64,000 nucleotides of DNA from Streptomyces sp. TP-A0356 (GTDB lineage Bacteria > Actinomycetota > Actinomycetes > Streptomycetales > Streptomycetaceae), in assembly GCF_001417775.1 (NCBI RefSeq), contig NZ_BBZJ01000020.1, positions 124,001 through 188,000 of the forward strand. Direction: 5' to 3'. Under the pieces are notes generated by a model. The model was not told where the DNA came from and made no database searches. It was given only the letters and a program-made list of their open reading frames with translations. How positions within the stretch are numbered: the stretch's first letter is position 1; each line of letters opens with the position of its first letter. Positions 46,323 to 55,371 of this stretch are shown piece by piece. The position numbers and the translations under genes were made by a program.

Positions 46323-46741
46323 CCGTTCACCCAGCGTGCGCCTTGAATGGATGGATTACCGGAGGCTGTCCGGACGAATGAATTAATACCGGGCCGCCCG
46401 ACCGAATTACGTTGCCCCCGTCCAAGTTGACCGTGTGACGTTCGCCACATGCGCGGGGGTCGACAGAAGGTATGGCGTGTGCTGTTCCACCCCATTCGGG
46501 CGACCCTGGCGCGCCCTTGTGTCCCGATTGGTGAGACGCTGCACGAATCCTTCCCGGGACGGCTTTCCGGTGCGTCCACGGCTGGTTTCGCAGCGTGATG
46601 GGGACTCAACTCCGGTAGTCGTGAGCCCTCCTGCAGGCGCGGACTAATCTCATCGCGAGAACATCGCCACATCCCCGTGATCCCTCGCACCACCCATGCT
46701 TGCCGGGTACACGGACTCAACAGCTCTGGAGAAACTCGAGC
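46323..46741 (+). other. Non-coding region before the first substrate-binding protein gene
   Basis: A 419-base gap. It holds an AT-richer stretch (46345-46390, with GAATTAAT), a TTGACC at 46427 without a convincing -10 partner, and TAATCT (46645-46650) about 90 bases before the next gene. No gene, repeat or RNA was recognised. Confidence 0.4.
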
Positions 46742-48346
46742 ATGAACCGCAAGACTTTGGTGCTGCCGGCCGTCGCCGGTCTGCTCACCCCCGTCCTCGC
46801 TGCCTGTGGAGGGTCCAGCAGCGGGGGCAAGAGCGGTGACGCCATCGTCGTCGGCACCACCGACCGGTTCACCGCCTCCAGCGAAGCCCCCGCGCCCGTC
46901 GACCCGGCGTACGCCTACGACGTGGGCACCTGGAACATCCTCCGGCAGACCGTGCAGACGCTGATGGTCCAGCCCCGCGGCGACGGCTCGCCCGAGCCGG
47001 AGGCCGCCGAGAGCTGCGGCTTCACCGACACCGGCAACGAGCGCTACGCCTGCAAGCTGCGCAAGGACCTCAAGTTCTCCAACGGCGACCCGGTGACCGC
47101 GGCCGCCGTGAAGTTCTCCATCGACCGTGCCCGCGCCATCAAGGCCGACAGCGGTGTCTTCGCCCTGCTGTCCACCATCGACACCGTCGAGACGCAGGGT
47201 GACAACGAGGTCGTCTTCCACCTCAAGACGGCGGACGCGACCTTCCCGTTCAAGCTGTCGACGCCGGTCGCCGGCATCGTCAACCCCAAGGACTACGAGA
47301 AGAACAAGCTCCGCAACGGCTTCCAGGTCGACGGCTCCGGCCCGTACACCATGCAGGCCGAGGTCAAGAACAACGAGCTGGTCAAGGCGACCTTCACCAA
47401 GAACCCCAACTACCAGGGGCTGCTGGCGCCGAAGAACAACACGGTGCAGCTTGAGTCGTTCGCGGACGCCGACGCCATGAGCGCCGCGCTGGACAAGGGC
47501 GACATCGACGTCATGACCCGCACGATGTCCCCTGACCAGATCCGCAAGCTCCAGAACAAGACCAGCAGCAACGTCAACCTGGTCGACATGCCGGGCCTCG
47601 AAATCCGCTACCTGGCCTTCAACACCGACGCCCCGACGGTCAAGACCAAGGCCGTCCGCCAGGCCATGGCGCAGATCGTCGACCGCGCCGCGCTGGTCGC
47701 CAAGGTCTACGGCACCCAGGCAGAGCCCCTGTACTCGCTCGTCCCGGCCACGATCACCGGCCACTCCAACTCGTTCTTCAACAAGTACGGCGACCCCAGC
47801 GTGGCCAAGGCCCGCACACTCCTGTCCAAGGCCGGCATCACCGCCCCGGTCAAGCTGACGCTGCACTACACGACCGACCACTACGGCCCGGCCACCCCCA
47901 AGGAGTTCGAGGTGCTGAAGCAGCAGCTCAACGACAGCGGGCTGTTCGACGTCAGCGTCCAGGGCACCACCTGGGACAAGTTCCGCCCGGCCGAGCAGAA
48001 GGGCCAGTACGACGTCTACGGCATGGGCTGGTTCCCGGACTTCCCCGACGCCGACAACTACCTGGCGCCGTTCCTCGACAAGGACAACTTCCTCGGCTCG
48101 CCGTACGCCAACACCGAGGTCCGCAACACCCTGATCCCGCAGTCGCGCCGGGCGGCCGACCGCCTCACCGCGTCCAAGAGCCTCGCCGACATCCAGGACA
48201 TCGTCGCCGAGGACGTGCCGATCCTCCCGCTGTGGCAGGGCAAGCAGTACGTGGCGACCCGCGACAACATCACGGGAAGCGAGTACGCGATGAACTCCTC
48301 CTCCACGCTGCAGCTGTGGGAGCTCAGCCGCGGCGTGGGCGGCTGA
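46742..48346 (+). CDS. ABC-transporter substrate-binding lipoprotein (SBP family 5), copy 1
   Basis: A 534-residue secreted lipoprotein. A signal peptide ends in the lipobox LAAC near residue 21. The mature part is a family 5 (oligopeptide/nickel type) binding protein, with CKLRKDLKFSNGDPVTAAAVKFS and, near the end, VPILPLWQGKQYVATRD. It would capture a peptide or related ligand outside the membrane. No permease or ATPase gene is nearby, so it must partner with a distant transporter or act otherwise. A second, related gene follows directly. Confidence 0.87.
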   Translation: MNRKTLVLPAVAGLLTPVLAACGGSSSGGKSGDAIVVGTTDRFTASSEAPAPVDPAYAYDVGTWNILRQTVQTLMVQPRGDGSPEPEAAESCGFTDTGNERYACKLRKDLKFSNGDPVTAAAVKFSIDRARAIKADSGVFALLSTIDTVETQGDNEVVFHLKTADATFPFKLSTPVAGIVNPKDYEKNKLRNGFQVDGSGPYTMQAEVKNNELVKATFTKNPNYQGLLAPKNNTVQLESFADADAMSAALDKGDIDVMTRTMSPDQIRKLQNKTSSNVNLVDMPGLEIRYLAFNTDAPTVKTKAVRQAMAQIVDRAALVAKVYGTQAEPLYSLVPATITGHSNSFFNKYGDPSVAKARTLLSKAGITAPVKLTLHYTTDHYGPATPKEFEVLKQQLNDSGLFDVSVQGTTWDKFRPAEQKGQYDVYGMGWFPDFPDADNYLAPFLDKDNFLGSPYANTEVRNTLIPQSRRAADRLTASKSLADIQDIVAEDVPILPLWQGKQYVATRDNITGSEYAMNSSSTLQLWELSRGVGG

Positions 48347-48382
48347 CCGGCCACGCCGTAGGCCGCGACCGGCCACTGCGAA

Positions 48383-48409
48383 GGCCCCCGGGCACCCGGC
48401 CCGGGGGCC
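48383..48409 (+). terminator. Terminator after substrate-binding protein copy 1
   Basis: A perfect ten-base-pair GC stem (48383-48392 with 48400-48409), 37 bases after the stop. It separates the two paralogues into distinct transcription units. Confidence 0.7.
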
Positions 48410-48500
48410 TCGCCGCATTCGCGGTACGATCCGGAGGCTTCCGCACGCCCCCTGGACACGCGGAGTCCGGGGGTCAGACGAGAACCCGAAGACAAGGCAC

Positions 48501-50090
48501 ATGCACGTGAAGATGCGCACCCAGTGGCCGGTCCTGTCCGTCGCGACCGGGTTGGCCGCAGGCCTGCTCACCGGATGCGGCAGTCCGACGGGCGACTCCG
48601 GAGGCACCGGCCCCTCCGTCGTGATGGGGATGTCCGACGACATCCTGGCCACCGACCCCGCCTCCGGCTACGACCCAGGGTCCTGGCTGCTGTTCAACAA
48701 CGTCTTCCAATCCCTGCTCAGCTTCCCCAAGGGCGGCACGGAACCCGTGCCCGAGGCCGCCCGGGAGTGCACGTTCACGGACACACAGACCAAGGTCTAC
48801 TCGTGCACGCTCAAGGACGGGCTGAAGTTCAGCAACGGTGACCCGCTCACCTCGCAGGACGTCAAGTTCTCCTTCGACCGCATGCTGAAGATCAACGACT
48901 CCGCCGGTCCCGCGATCATGTTCCCCATGCTCGGCTCGGTGGAGACACCCGACGCGAAGAACGTCGTCTTCAAGCTGAAGTACGCCGACGCCACCTTCCC
49001 CAGCAAGATAGCCTCCGGCGCCGGCTCGATCGTCGACCACAACGTCTACCCGGCCGACGCGTTGCGCAAGGACGGCCAGGCGGTCGGCTCCGGCCCCTAC
49101 AAGCTGGACTCGTTCGGCAAGGACAAGGCCGTCTTCTCGGTCAACTCCAACTACCAGGGCACCGCCAAGGCACACAACTCCGGCGTCACCCTGAAGCTCT
49201 TCCACGGCGACCAGTCCGCCCTGAAGAGCGCCCTCCTCGACCAGCAGGTCGACGTCGCCTACCGTGGCCTCGCCGCCGCCGACATCGCCGACATCGACAA
49301 CAACACCTCCACCGGCAAGGGCATCGAAGCCGTCGAGGGCTCCAGCGCCGAAGTCCAGCACCTGGTCTTCAACATGGCCGACCCGGTGGCCGGCAAGCTC
49401 GGTGTTCGCAAGGCCATCGCCTATCTCCTCGACCGCGACGCCCTCGTCAGCAAGGTGTACAACAACACGGCGACCCCGCTCTACTCGATCATCCCGGCCG
49501 GTATCACCGCCCACGACACGGCCTTCTTCGACACCTACGGGGCCCGTCCCTCGAAGCCCAAGGCGGCTGCCGCGCTGCGCGCCGAGGGCATCACCGGCAA
49601 GGTGAAGCTGACCCTGTGGTCCACCCCCTCGCGCTACGGCCCCGCCACCGACGAGGAGTTCAAGACGATCGCCCAGCAGCTCAACGACAGCGGGCTGTTC
49701 GACGCCACCGTCAAGTCCGTCGCCTTCGACCAGTACGAGAAGGACATCGCGGCGGGCAAGTACGGCGTCTACGTCAAGGGCTGGGTCCCCGACTACCCGG
49801 ACCCCGACAACTTCACGGCCCCGTTCTTCGGCAAGGGCAACGTGCTGGACAACCACTACGTCAACAGCACGATCACCGGCGAGCTCATCCCCAAGACGGC
49901 CGCCCAGAGCGACCGTTCGTCGACCGACAAGGACTACGGCAGGCTCCAGGACATCGTCGCCCAGGAGGTGCCGATGATCCCGGTATGGCAGGCCAAGCAG
50001 TACGCCCTCCGCCGGGACAACGTCTACGGCCTTGAGTACTGCCTCGACGCCTCGACGGTGTTCCGGTTCTGGGAGATCAGCAAGGGCTGA
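48501..50090 (+). CDS. ABC-transporter substrate-binding lipoprotein (SBP family 5), copy 2
   Basis: A 529-residue paralogue of the upstream protein. The lipobox is LLTGC near residue 25, followed by a glycine/serine linker. Shared landmarks include LKFSNGDP, NYQGTA, QQLNDSGLFDA and VPMIPVWQAKQYA. The paralogues differ mainly at the N-terminus and in the ligand-facing middle, so ligands may differ. The start codon is ambiguous: ATG 48501, GTG 48507 or ATG 48513 all lie after AAGACAAGG. There is no transporter gene nearby. Confidence 0.87.
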   Translation: MHVKMRTQWPVLSVATGLAAGLLTGCGSPTGDSGGTGPSVVMGMSDDILATDPASGYDPGSWLLFNNVFQSLLSFPKGGTEPVPEAARECTFTDTQTKVYSCTLKDGLKFSNGDPLTSQDVKFSFDRMLKINDSAGPAIMFPMLGSVETPDAKNVVFKLKYADATFPSKIASGAGSIVDHNVYPADALRKDGQAVGSGPYKLDSFGKDKAVFSVNSNYQGTAKAHNSGVTLKLFHGDQSALKSALLDQQVDVAYRGLAAADIADIDNNTSTGKGIEAVEGSSAEVQHLVFNMADPVAGKLGVRKAIAYLLDRDALVSKVYNNTATPLYSIIPAGITAHDTAFFDTYGARPSKPKAAAALRAEGITGKVKLTLWSTPSRYGPATDEEFKTIAQQLNDSGLFDATVKSVAFDQYEKDIAAGKYGVYVKGWVPDYPDPDNFTAPFFGKGNVLDNHYVNSTITGELIPKTAAQSDRSSTDKDYGRLQDIVAQEVPMIPVWQAKQYALRRDNVYGLEYCLDASTVFRFWEISKG

Positions 50091-50109
50091 CCGGGACCGT
50101 GCCGAGCAC

Positions 50110-50142
50110 GGAGGGCGCCCCTCCGAAGAAGGGGCGCCCTCC
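50110..50142. terminator. Bidirectional terminator between SBP copy 2 and the response regulator
   Basis: A perfect 13-bp stem (50110-50122 with 50130-50142) with a seven-base loop, between convergent genes. Confidence 0.78.
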
Positions 50143-50163
50143 GGGCGTGACGAGGTCGCGGAG

Positions 50164-50835
50164 CTACTGTGCGCCCGGGCGCACCAGCCCGCTCTCGTAC
50201 GCGTACACCGCCGCCTGCACCCGGTCCCGCAGCCCCAGCTTCGTCAGCACATGACCGACGTGCGTCTTGACCGTGGTCTCGCTGACGAACAGGTCGGCGG
50301 CGATCTCCGCGTTGGACAGCCCGCGCGCCACCAGCTTCAGCACCTCCACCTCGCGCTCGGTGAGGGTGTGCAGCGTGTCCGGAACCGGCTCCTCGCCGGA
50401 CGGCAGATGCCCCGCGTACTTGTCGAGCAGCCGGCGCGTGATGCTCGGAGCGAGCATCGCCTCGCCCCCCGCGACCACCCGGATCGCCTGCACCAGCTCA
50501 TCGGCCGGGGCATCCTTGAGGAGGAAGCCGCTGGCACCGGCGCGCAGCGCCTCCACCACGTACTCGTCGAGGTCGAAGGTGGTCAGCACGAGCACCTTCG
50601 CCGGGCCGTCCCGGCCGGGCCCGGTGATCTGCCGGGTCGCCTCCACCCCGTCCATCCGGGGCATGCGGATGTCCATCAGAACCACATCGGGCTGCAGGGC
50701 ACGCACCTGATCGAGCGCCTGGAGGCCGTCTCCGGCCTCGCCGACGACCGCGATGTCCTGCTCCGCCTCCAGGATCATCCGGAAGCCCGTACGCAGCAGC
50801 GGCTGGTCGTCGACCAGTAGGACGCGGATGGCCAC
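50164..50835 (-). CDS. Orphan NarL/LuxR-type response regulator
   Basis: A 223-residue response regulator. The receiver domain (1-125) has the acidic pair DD at 9-10, phospho-acceptor D55 (VVLMDIRMP) and the lysine of FLLKDAP. A LuxR-type helix-turn-helix follows (about 155-215: LTEREVEVLKLVARGLSNAEIA). GTG at 50835 has AAGGAGA upstream. No histidine kinase is adjacent, so the input is unknown. Residues are intact, so phosphorylation control is likely. Confidence 0.88.
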   Translation of the reverse strand: MAIRVLLVDDQPLLRTGFRMILEAEQDIAVVGEAGDGLQALDQVRALQPDVVLMDIRMPRMDGVEATRQITGPGRDGPAKVLVLTTFDLDEYVVEALRAGASGFLLKDAPADELVQAIRVVAGGEAMLAPSITRRLLDKYAGHLPSGEEPVPDTLHTLTEREVEVLKLVARGLSNAEIAADLFVSETTVKTHVGHVLTKLGLRDRVQAAVYAYESGLVRPGAQ

Positions 50836-50849
50836 GTAACTCTCCTTCG

Positions 50850-51770
50850 CTAGTCCGGCCCCATTCTGCCCTGCTCGTCGCGGCCCGATTCGGGTGCCTT
50901 GACAGGCACGGGCTCGGCCGATCGCACCGGCAGCGGATACGGCGGGGGAGTGCCGCCGAATTCCGGACAGACCGCCTGGTGGTCGCACCAGCCGCACAGC
51001 TTGGTGGGGCGTGGTCGCCAGTCACCCGTCTGCGTCGCCAGCCGGATCGCGTCCCACAGCGCCAGCAGCTTGCGCTCCACACGCTCCAGATCGGCGAGGA
51101 CCGGGTCGTACGTCAACACGTCTCCGCTGCCGAGGTACACGAGCTGCAGCCGCCGGGGGACGACGCCCTTCAGCCGCCACACCACCAGGGCGTAGAACTT
51201 CATCTGGAACAGCGCGCCCTCGGCGTACTCCGGCCGGGGCGCCTTGCCCGTCTTGTAGTCGACGATCCGCACCTCACCCGTGGGCGCCACATCGACACGG
51301 TCGATGATCCCGCGCAGCTTCAGCCCCGACTCCAGCTCCGCCTCCACGAACAGCTCGCGCTCGGCGGGCTCCAGCCGACTCGGGTCCTCCAGGGAGAACC
51401 AGCGCTCGACGAGCCGCTCCGCCTCGCCGAGCCAGCGGGCCAGCCGCTCACCCTCCGGATCGTCCGCGAACAGCTCCACGACCTCAGGCCTGCTCTCCCG
51501 CAGCCGGTCCCACTGGCCGGGGATGAGGGACTTGGCCCGGGGCGCGGTCCGCTCGACGGCCGGTACGTCGAAGAGCCGCTCCAAGACCGCGTGCACCAGC
51601 GTGCCCCGGGTCGCGGCCTCGCTCGGCTTCTCGGGCAGCCTGTCGATCACCCGGAAGCGGTAGAGCAGCGGACACTGCATGAAGTCACCGGCGCGCGAGG
51701 GCGAAAGGGACTCCGGAGGCGCGGCGGCCACGGCGGACGGCACGGCAGCGCCGTCGGAGCTGGTTTCCAT
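50850..51770 (-). CDS. RecB-family nuclease with Fe-S cysteines
   Basis: A 306-residue PD-(D/E)XK nuclease. The catalytic core shows GIIDRVDV and IVDYKTGKA (D...D-x-K). One N-terminal cysteine (MQCPLLYRFRV) and three near the end (LCGWCDHQAVC) are spaced like the [4Fe-4S] staple of AddB/Cas4-like nucleases. It would cut or process DNA ends. ATG at 51770 follows TATGGT by eight bases, with no ribosome-binding site, suggesting a leaderless transcript. From memory the M. tuberculosis relative, Rv2119, also neighbours trmI. Confidence 0.85.
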   Translation of the reverse strand: METSSDGAAVPSAVAAAPPESLSPSRAGDFMQCPLLYRFRVIDRLPEKPSEAATRGTLVHAVLERLFDVPAVERTAPRAKSLIPGQWDRLRESRPEVVELFADDPEGERLARWLGEAERLVERWFSLEDPSRLEPAERELFVEAELESGLKLRGIIDRVDVAPTGEVRIVDYKTGKAPRPEYAEGALFQMKFYALVVWRLKGVVPRRLQLVYLGSGDVLTYDPVLADLERVERKLLALWDAIRLATQTGDWRPRPTKLCGWCDHQAVCPEFGGTPPPYPLPVRSAEPVPVKAPESGRDEQGRMGPD

Positions 51771-51847
51771 GACCACAGACCATACGGCCCGCCACTGACA
51801 GTGACCCAGCCGCGGCCGGGGCGCCTGCGGTACGGCGGCCGGTCGGA

Positions 51848-51891
51848 TGGGACGGCGGGCAGAACAGTCGGTGGGACGGCGGGCAGAACAG
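51848..51891. repeat. Two 20-bp direct repeats
   Basis: An identical 20-base unit, beginning TGGGACGGCGGGC, occurs at 51848-51867 and 51872-51891, in the divergent gap between the nuclease and site-2 protease genes. A regulatory role is possible. Confidence 0.7.
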
Positions 51892-51998
51892 AGGGGGTGC
51901 CGGGGCGGAACACGACGCGACGGCCGCATACCATCGACCCCAGACCCTCCCACCCGGCACGACCGGGGCCGGGGAGACGCTTCGAACGAGGGGACATC

Positions 51999-53507
51999 GT
52001 GGACGAGAGCGGCGGGAGCGGACAGCCGCGCTCCGGCAACGACGGGGCGACCGACCGCGAAACGGCCCCCGAGGCACGACCCGGGTCCCGCGAGGAACCG
52101 GTGGACCCCGGCCCCGTACCCGAGCGCGAAGGGGACGAGAAGCCCCAGGGGACGGAGGACTCGGGGGGCTCACCCGAGGGCTCAGCCGAGGAGGGCGCAC
52201 AGCCCCCTGCGGGCCGTGAGGAGCAGCCGGGGCGTGCGACAGCCCACGACCCCGTCGACACCCCGCCGGCCGGTCGGCCCGCCGTCACCGCCCCGCCCCG
52301 GGGCCATGCCGACTCCGTCACCGCCGGCAAGGGGCGGCCCCCGCGGCGTCCCAGGGAGCCCGGTGGCGGCATCCTCATGGGGCGCCCCTTCGGGGTTCCC
52401 GTCTACGTCGCCCCCAGCTGGTTCCTCGTCGCCGCCCTCATCACCTGGGTGTTCGGCGGCCAGCTCGACCGGGTACTGCCCGGCCTCGGCCCCGCCCGCT
52501 ATCTCGTCTCCCTCTTCTTCGCGGTCGCCTTCTACGCCTCCGTCCTCGTCCACGAGCTGGCCCACACCGTCGCCGCCCTCCGCTTCAAGCTGCCGGTGCG
52601 CCGCATCCAGCTCCAGTTCTTCGGCGGCGTCTCCGAGATCGAGAAGGAGGCCGAAACCCCCGGCCGGGAGTTCGTCCTCGCCTTCGTCGGGCCCCTGCTC
52701 TCCCTCGTCCTCGCGGGGATCTTCTACCTCGCCCTCCAGGCCGTCGAGCCCGACACCGTCCCCGGCGTCCTGCTGGCCGGCCTGATGATCTCCAACCTCA
52801 TCGTGGCCGTGTTCAACCTGCTCCCCGGCCTGCCCCTCGACGGCGGCCGTATGCTCCGCGCCGTCGTCTGGAAGATCACCGGCAGACCGATGAGCGGCAC
52901 CATCGCCGCCGCGTGGGTCGGCCGCGCCCTCGCCCTCACCGTCCTGATCGGCCTCCCGCTGCTCACCCGGTCCGGCGCCCTCGGCACCACCGCCGAGGAC
53001 AACGTCGGCATGGACACCCTCACCGACGCCCTGCTCGCCGCCATCCTCGCCGCGATCATCTGGACCGGCGCCGGCAACAGCCTCCGCACGGCCCGCCTGC
53101 GCGAGCACCTCCCCGAACTGCGCGCCCGCACCCTCACCCGCCGCGCGGTCCCGGTCGAGACCGACACCCCGCTCTCCGAAGCCCTCCGCCGCGCCAACGA
53201 CGTCGGCGCCCGCGCCCTCGTCGTCGTCGACGCCCACGGCGAACCCCTCTCCCTCGTCCGCGAGGCCGCCATCGTCGGCGTACCGGAACACCGCCGCCCC
53301 TGGGTCGCCGTCAGCGGCCTCGCCCAGGAACTCACCGACGGTATGCGCGTCTCCGCGGAACTCGGGGGCGAAGACCTCCTCGACGTCCTGCGGGCCACCC
53401 CCGCCACCGAGTACCTCGTCGTCGAGGAGACCGGCGAGATCTACGGCGTCCTGTCCGCCGCTGACGTCGAACGCGCCTTCGTGAAGGCCATGGCCCGCCC
53501 CAGCTGA
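51999..53507 (+). CDS. Site-2 protease family protein with C-terminal CBS-like domain
   Basis: A 502-residue membrane metalloprotease. Residues 1-125 are a proline/glutamate-rich cytoplasmic extension. The zinc motif HELAH is at 185-189, in a transmembrane helix; the second motif, LLPGLPLDGGRML, supplies the aspartate. Two CBS-like repeats follow (about 385-500: VETDTPLSEALRRANDVGARALVVVD). This subfamily cleaves membrane-embedded substrates; the target is unknown. GTG at 51999 follows GAGGGG. trmI lies 56 bases downstream. Confidence 0.87.
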   Translation: MDESGGSGQPRSGNDGATDRETAPEARPGSREEPVDPGPVPEREGDEKPQGTEDSGGSPEGSAEEGAQPPAGREEQPGRATAHDPVDTPPAGRPAVTAPPRGHADSVTAGKGRPPRRPREPGGGILMGRPFGVPVYVAPSWFLVAALITWVFGGQLDRVLPGLGPARYLVSLFFAVAFYASVLVHELAHTVAALRFKLPVRRIQLQFFGGVSEIEKEAETPGREFVLAFVGPLLSLVLAGIFYLALQAVEPDTVPGVLLAGLMISNLIVAVFNLLPGLPLDGGRMLRAVVWKITGRPMSGTIAAAWVGRALALTVLIGLPLLTRSGALGTTAEDNVGMDTLTDALLAAILAAIIWTGAGNSLRTARLREHLPELRARTLTRRAVPVETDTPLSEALRRANDVGARALVVVDAHGEPLSLVREAAIVGVPEHRRPWVAVSGLAQELTDGMRVSAELGGEDLLDVLRATPATEYLVVEETGEIYGVLSAADVERAFVKAMARPS

Positions 53508-53551
53508 ACCCCGGCCCCCGCCACCTGGTCGGCGGCCCCTCCGTCGACCGG

Positions 53552-53557
53552 TAGGCT
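53552..53557 (+). promoter_or_regulatory. TAGGCT -10 box of a leaderless trmI
   Basis: TAGGCT ends six bases before the ATG at 53564, and no ribosome-binding sequence lies between. It is the third use of this box with the same spacing in the window. Confidence 0.6.
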
Positions 53558-53563
53558 GGTCAC

Positions 53564-54466
53564 ATGTCCGAACCGACCGGTGCCGCCCGCCGTCGCGGGC
53601 CCTTCAAGGTCGGGGACCAGGTTCAGCTGACCGACCCCAAGGGCCGCCACTACACGTTCACGCTCGAAGCGGGGAAGAACTTCCACACCCACAAGGGTTC
53701 CTTCCCGCACGACGAGCTGATCGGCGCTCCCGAGGGCAGCGTTGTCCGCACCACCGGTAACGTCGCCTACCTCGCGCTGCGCCCCCTGCTCCCCGACTAC
53801 GTCCTGTCCATGCCCCGCGGGGCAGCCGTCGTCTACCCCAAGGACGCGGGGCAGATCCTCGCCTTCGCCGACATCTTCCCCGGCGCCCGCGTCGTGGAGG
53901 CCGGCGTCGGCTCCGGCTCCCTCAGCAGCTTCCTGCTGCGGGCCATCGGCGACCAGGGCATGCTGCACAGCTACGAGCGCCGCGCGGACTTCGCCGAGAT
54001 CGCCCAGCAGAACGTGGAACGCTACTTCGGCGGCCCGCACCCCGCCTGGCAGCTCACCGTCGGCGACCTCCAGGACAACCTGAGCGACACCGACGTCGAC
54101 CGCGTCATCCTCGACATGCTCGCCCCCTGGGAATGCCTGGAAGCCGTCTCCAAGGCGCTCGTCCCCGGCGGCATCCTCTGCTGCTACGTGGCGACCACCA
54201 CCCAGCTCGCCCGCACCGTCGAGTCCATCCGCGAGATCGGCTGCTTCAACGAGCCGACCTCCTGGGAGACGATGATCCGCAACTGGCACATCGAGGGCCT
54301 GGCCGTCCGTCCCGACCACCGGATGATCGGCCACACCGGCTTCCTGCTCACCGCGCGACGCCTCGCCGACGGCGTCGAGCCGCCCATGCGCCGCCGCCGG
54401 CCCGCCAAGGGCGCCTACGGCGAGGACTACGCCGGCCCCAACGCCGACGGAGGCGCCGGCCGCTGA
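53564..54466 (+). CDS. trmI: tRNA (adenine-N1)-methyltransferase, position 58
   Basis: A 300-residue SAM-dependent methyltransferase making m1A58 in tRNA. A small N-terminal domain (PFKVGDQVQLTDPKGRHYTFTL) precedes the Rossmann fold. SAM motif I is VVEAGVGSGSLSSFLLRAIG near residue 110, and the catalytic-region aspartate is in RVILDMLAPWE. These match TrmI/Rv2118c proteins. It sits near the Pup-proteasome genes, as in mycobacteria. The C-terminus is a short disordered tail. Leaderless translation is likely. Confidence 0.92.
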   Translation: MSEPTGAARRRGPFKVGDQVQLTDPKGRHYTFTLEAGKNFHTHKGSFPHDELIGAPEGSVVRTTGNVAYLALRPLLPDYVLSMPRGAAVVYPKDAGQILAFADIFPGARVVEAGVGSGSLSSFLLRAIGDQGMLHSYERRADFAEIAQQNVERYFGGPHPAWQLTVGDLQDNLSDTDVDRVILDMLAPWECLEAVSKALVPGGILCCYVATTTQLARTVESIREIGCFNEPTSWETMIRNWHIEGLAVRPDHRMIGHTGFLLTARRLADGVEPPMRRRRPAKGAYGEDYAGPNADGGAGR

Positions 54467-54480
54467 CCCGGCCCCGCACC

Positions 54481-54560
54481 CGGCCCAACGCAGCAGCGCC
54501 GTGGCCGAGTTCCCGGAAACACCCCGGAACTCGGCCACGGCGCTCCTGCGTTGAGGCCCG
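54481..54560. repeat. Long inverted repeat (hairpin) after trmI
   Basis: Arms of about 34-36 bases (54481-54514 and 54525-54560) pair almost throughout, with a two-base gap and two mismatches, around a loop of about ten. This is much longer than a typical terminator. It lies 15 bases after the trmI stop. Confidence 0.8.
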
Positions 54561-54681
54561 ATAGCACGCCGGAACCCCAAGCGCCGCCGGAAGTGCGCAC
54601 CCGCCGTTCCCCCGCACTGTGACGTGTGGCACGATGCGGGGCACCCCCACCGGCACAGCTCTCACAGGAGATACTTCTCGC

Positions 54682-55257
54682 GTGCAGCACCCCGCCGTTC
54701 CGGAACTCGCTCACACCACCGCCCGACCCATCCACTGGGTCGCCACGGCCACCGCAATCTCCGGCGTGATCGCCCTGTCCTCCGTGCTGCAGCCCGGCTC
54801 CGCGACGGCGGCCCAGCCCCAGGCCGAGACCAAGGCGGCCCCCGCCGCCCCAGCACCCCCCGACCCGGCCAAGGCCGACTTCCCGCTCGACTGCGGCCCC
54901 ACCAAGATCCTCGTCGCGAAGAAGGCCATCGGCGACCTCGACGGCGACGGCCACCCCGAGACCGTCGCCGTCGTCCACTGCGACGCGAGCATGGGCACCC
55001 CGCCCGACGGCGTCTACGTCCTCACCCAGAACCCGGGCGCCCCCGGTCCCCGTGTGGTCGCCACCCTCGTCAACCCCAAGGACCGTCTCACCGTCACCGA
55101 CTTCACCGTCCGCGACGCCACCGTCACCGCAACCCTCCTCGGCTACTCCTCGACCGACGTACCGAGTTGCTGCCCCGATGTGAGGAGCCCCGTCAAGTGG
55201 CAGTGGAAGGGTGGCGTGTTCATCCGCTCCACACCCTCCGGCGCACGCACCGTCTGA
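54682..55257 (+). CDS. Secreted hypothetical protein with FG-GAP/EF-hand-like loop
   Basis: A 191-residue protein. A hydrophobic N-terminal segment (VATATAISGVIALSSVL) followed by ATAAQ suggests a signal peptide or anchor, then a proline/alanine linker to about residue 65. The domain that follows has GDLDGDGHPETVAVV, a calcium-binding loop typical of VCBS/FG-GAP repeats, here present once, and a late cysteine pair (SCCPDV). GTG at 54682 follows AGGAGA at a long spacing. Function is unknown; an extracytoplasmic location is likely. Confidence 0.65.
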   Translation: MQHPAVPELAHTTARPIHWVATATAISGVIALSSVLQPGSATAAQPQAETKAAPAAPAPPDPAKADFPLDCGPTKILVAKKAIGDLDGDGHPETVAVVHCDASMGTPPDGVYVLTQNPGAPGPRVVATLVNPKDRLTVTDFTVRDATVTATLLGYSSTDVPSCCPDVRSPVKWQWKGGVFIRSTPSGARTV

Positions 55258-55371
55258 CCCACGCTTCACATGCCGGCCCCCGCGGCGCACCACGCCTCGG
55301 GGGCGCATGCGTCTGTTGAGCAACCCCGGTGTGAGAAACCAGACACCGAATGACGGAAGGTGGTCGTACGA

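Noticed and set aside
45383..48652. A 1,089-codon minus-strand frame over the HAD phosphatase and first binding-protein gene
   Set aside because: It is antisense to two clear genes and crosses a terminator and an intergenic region.
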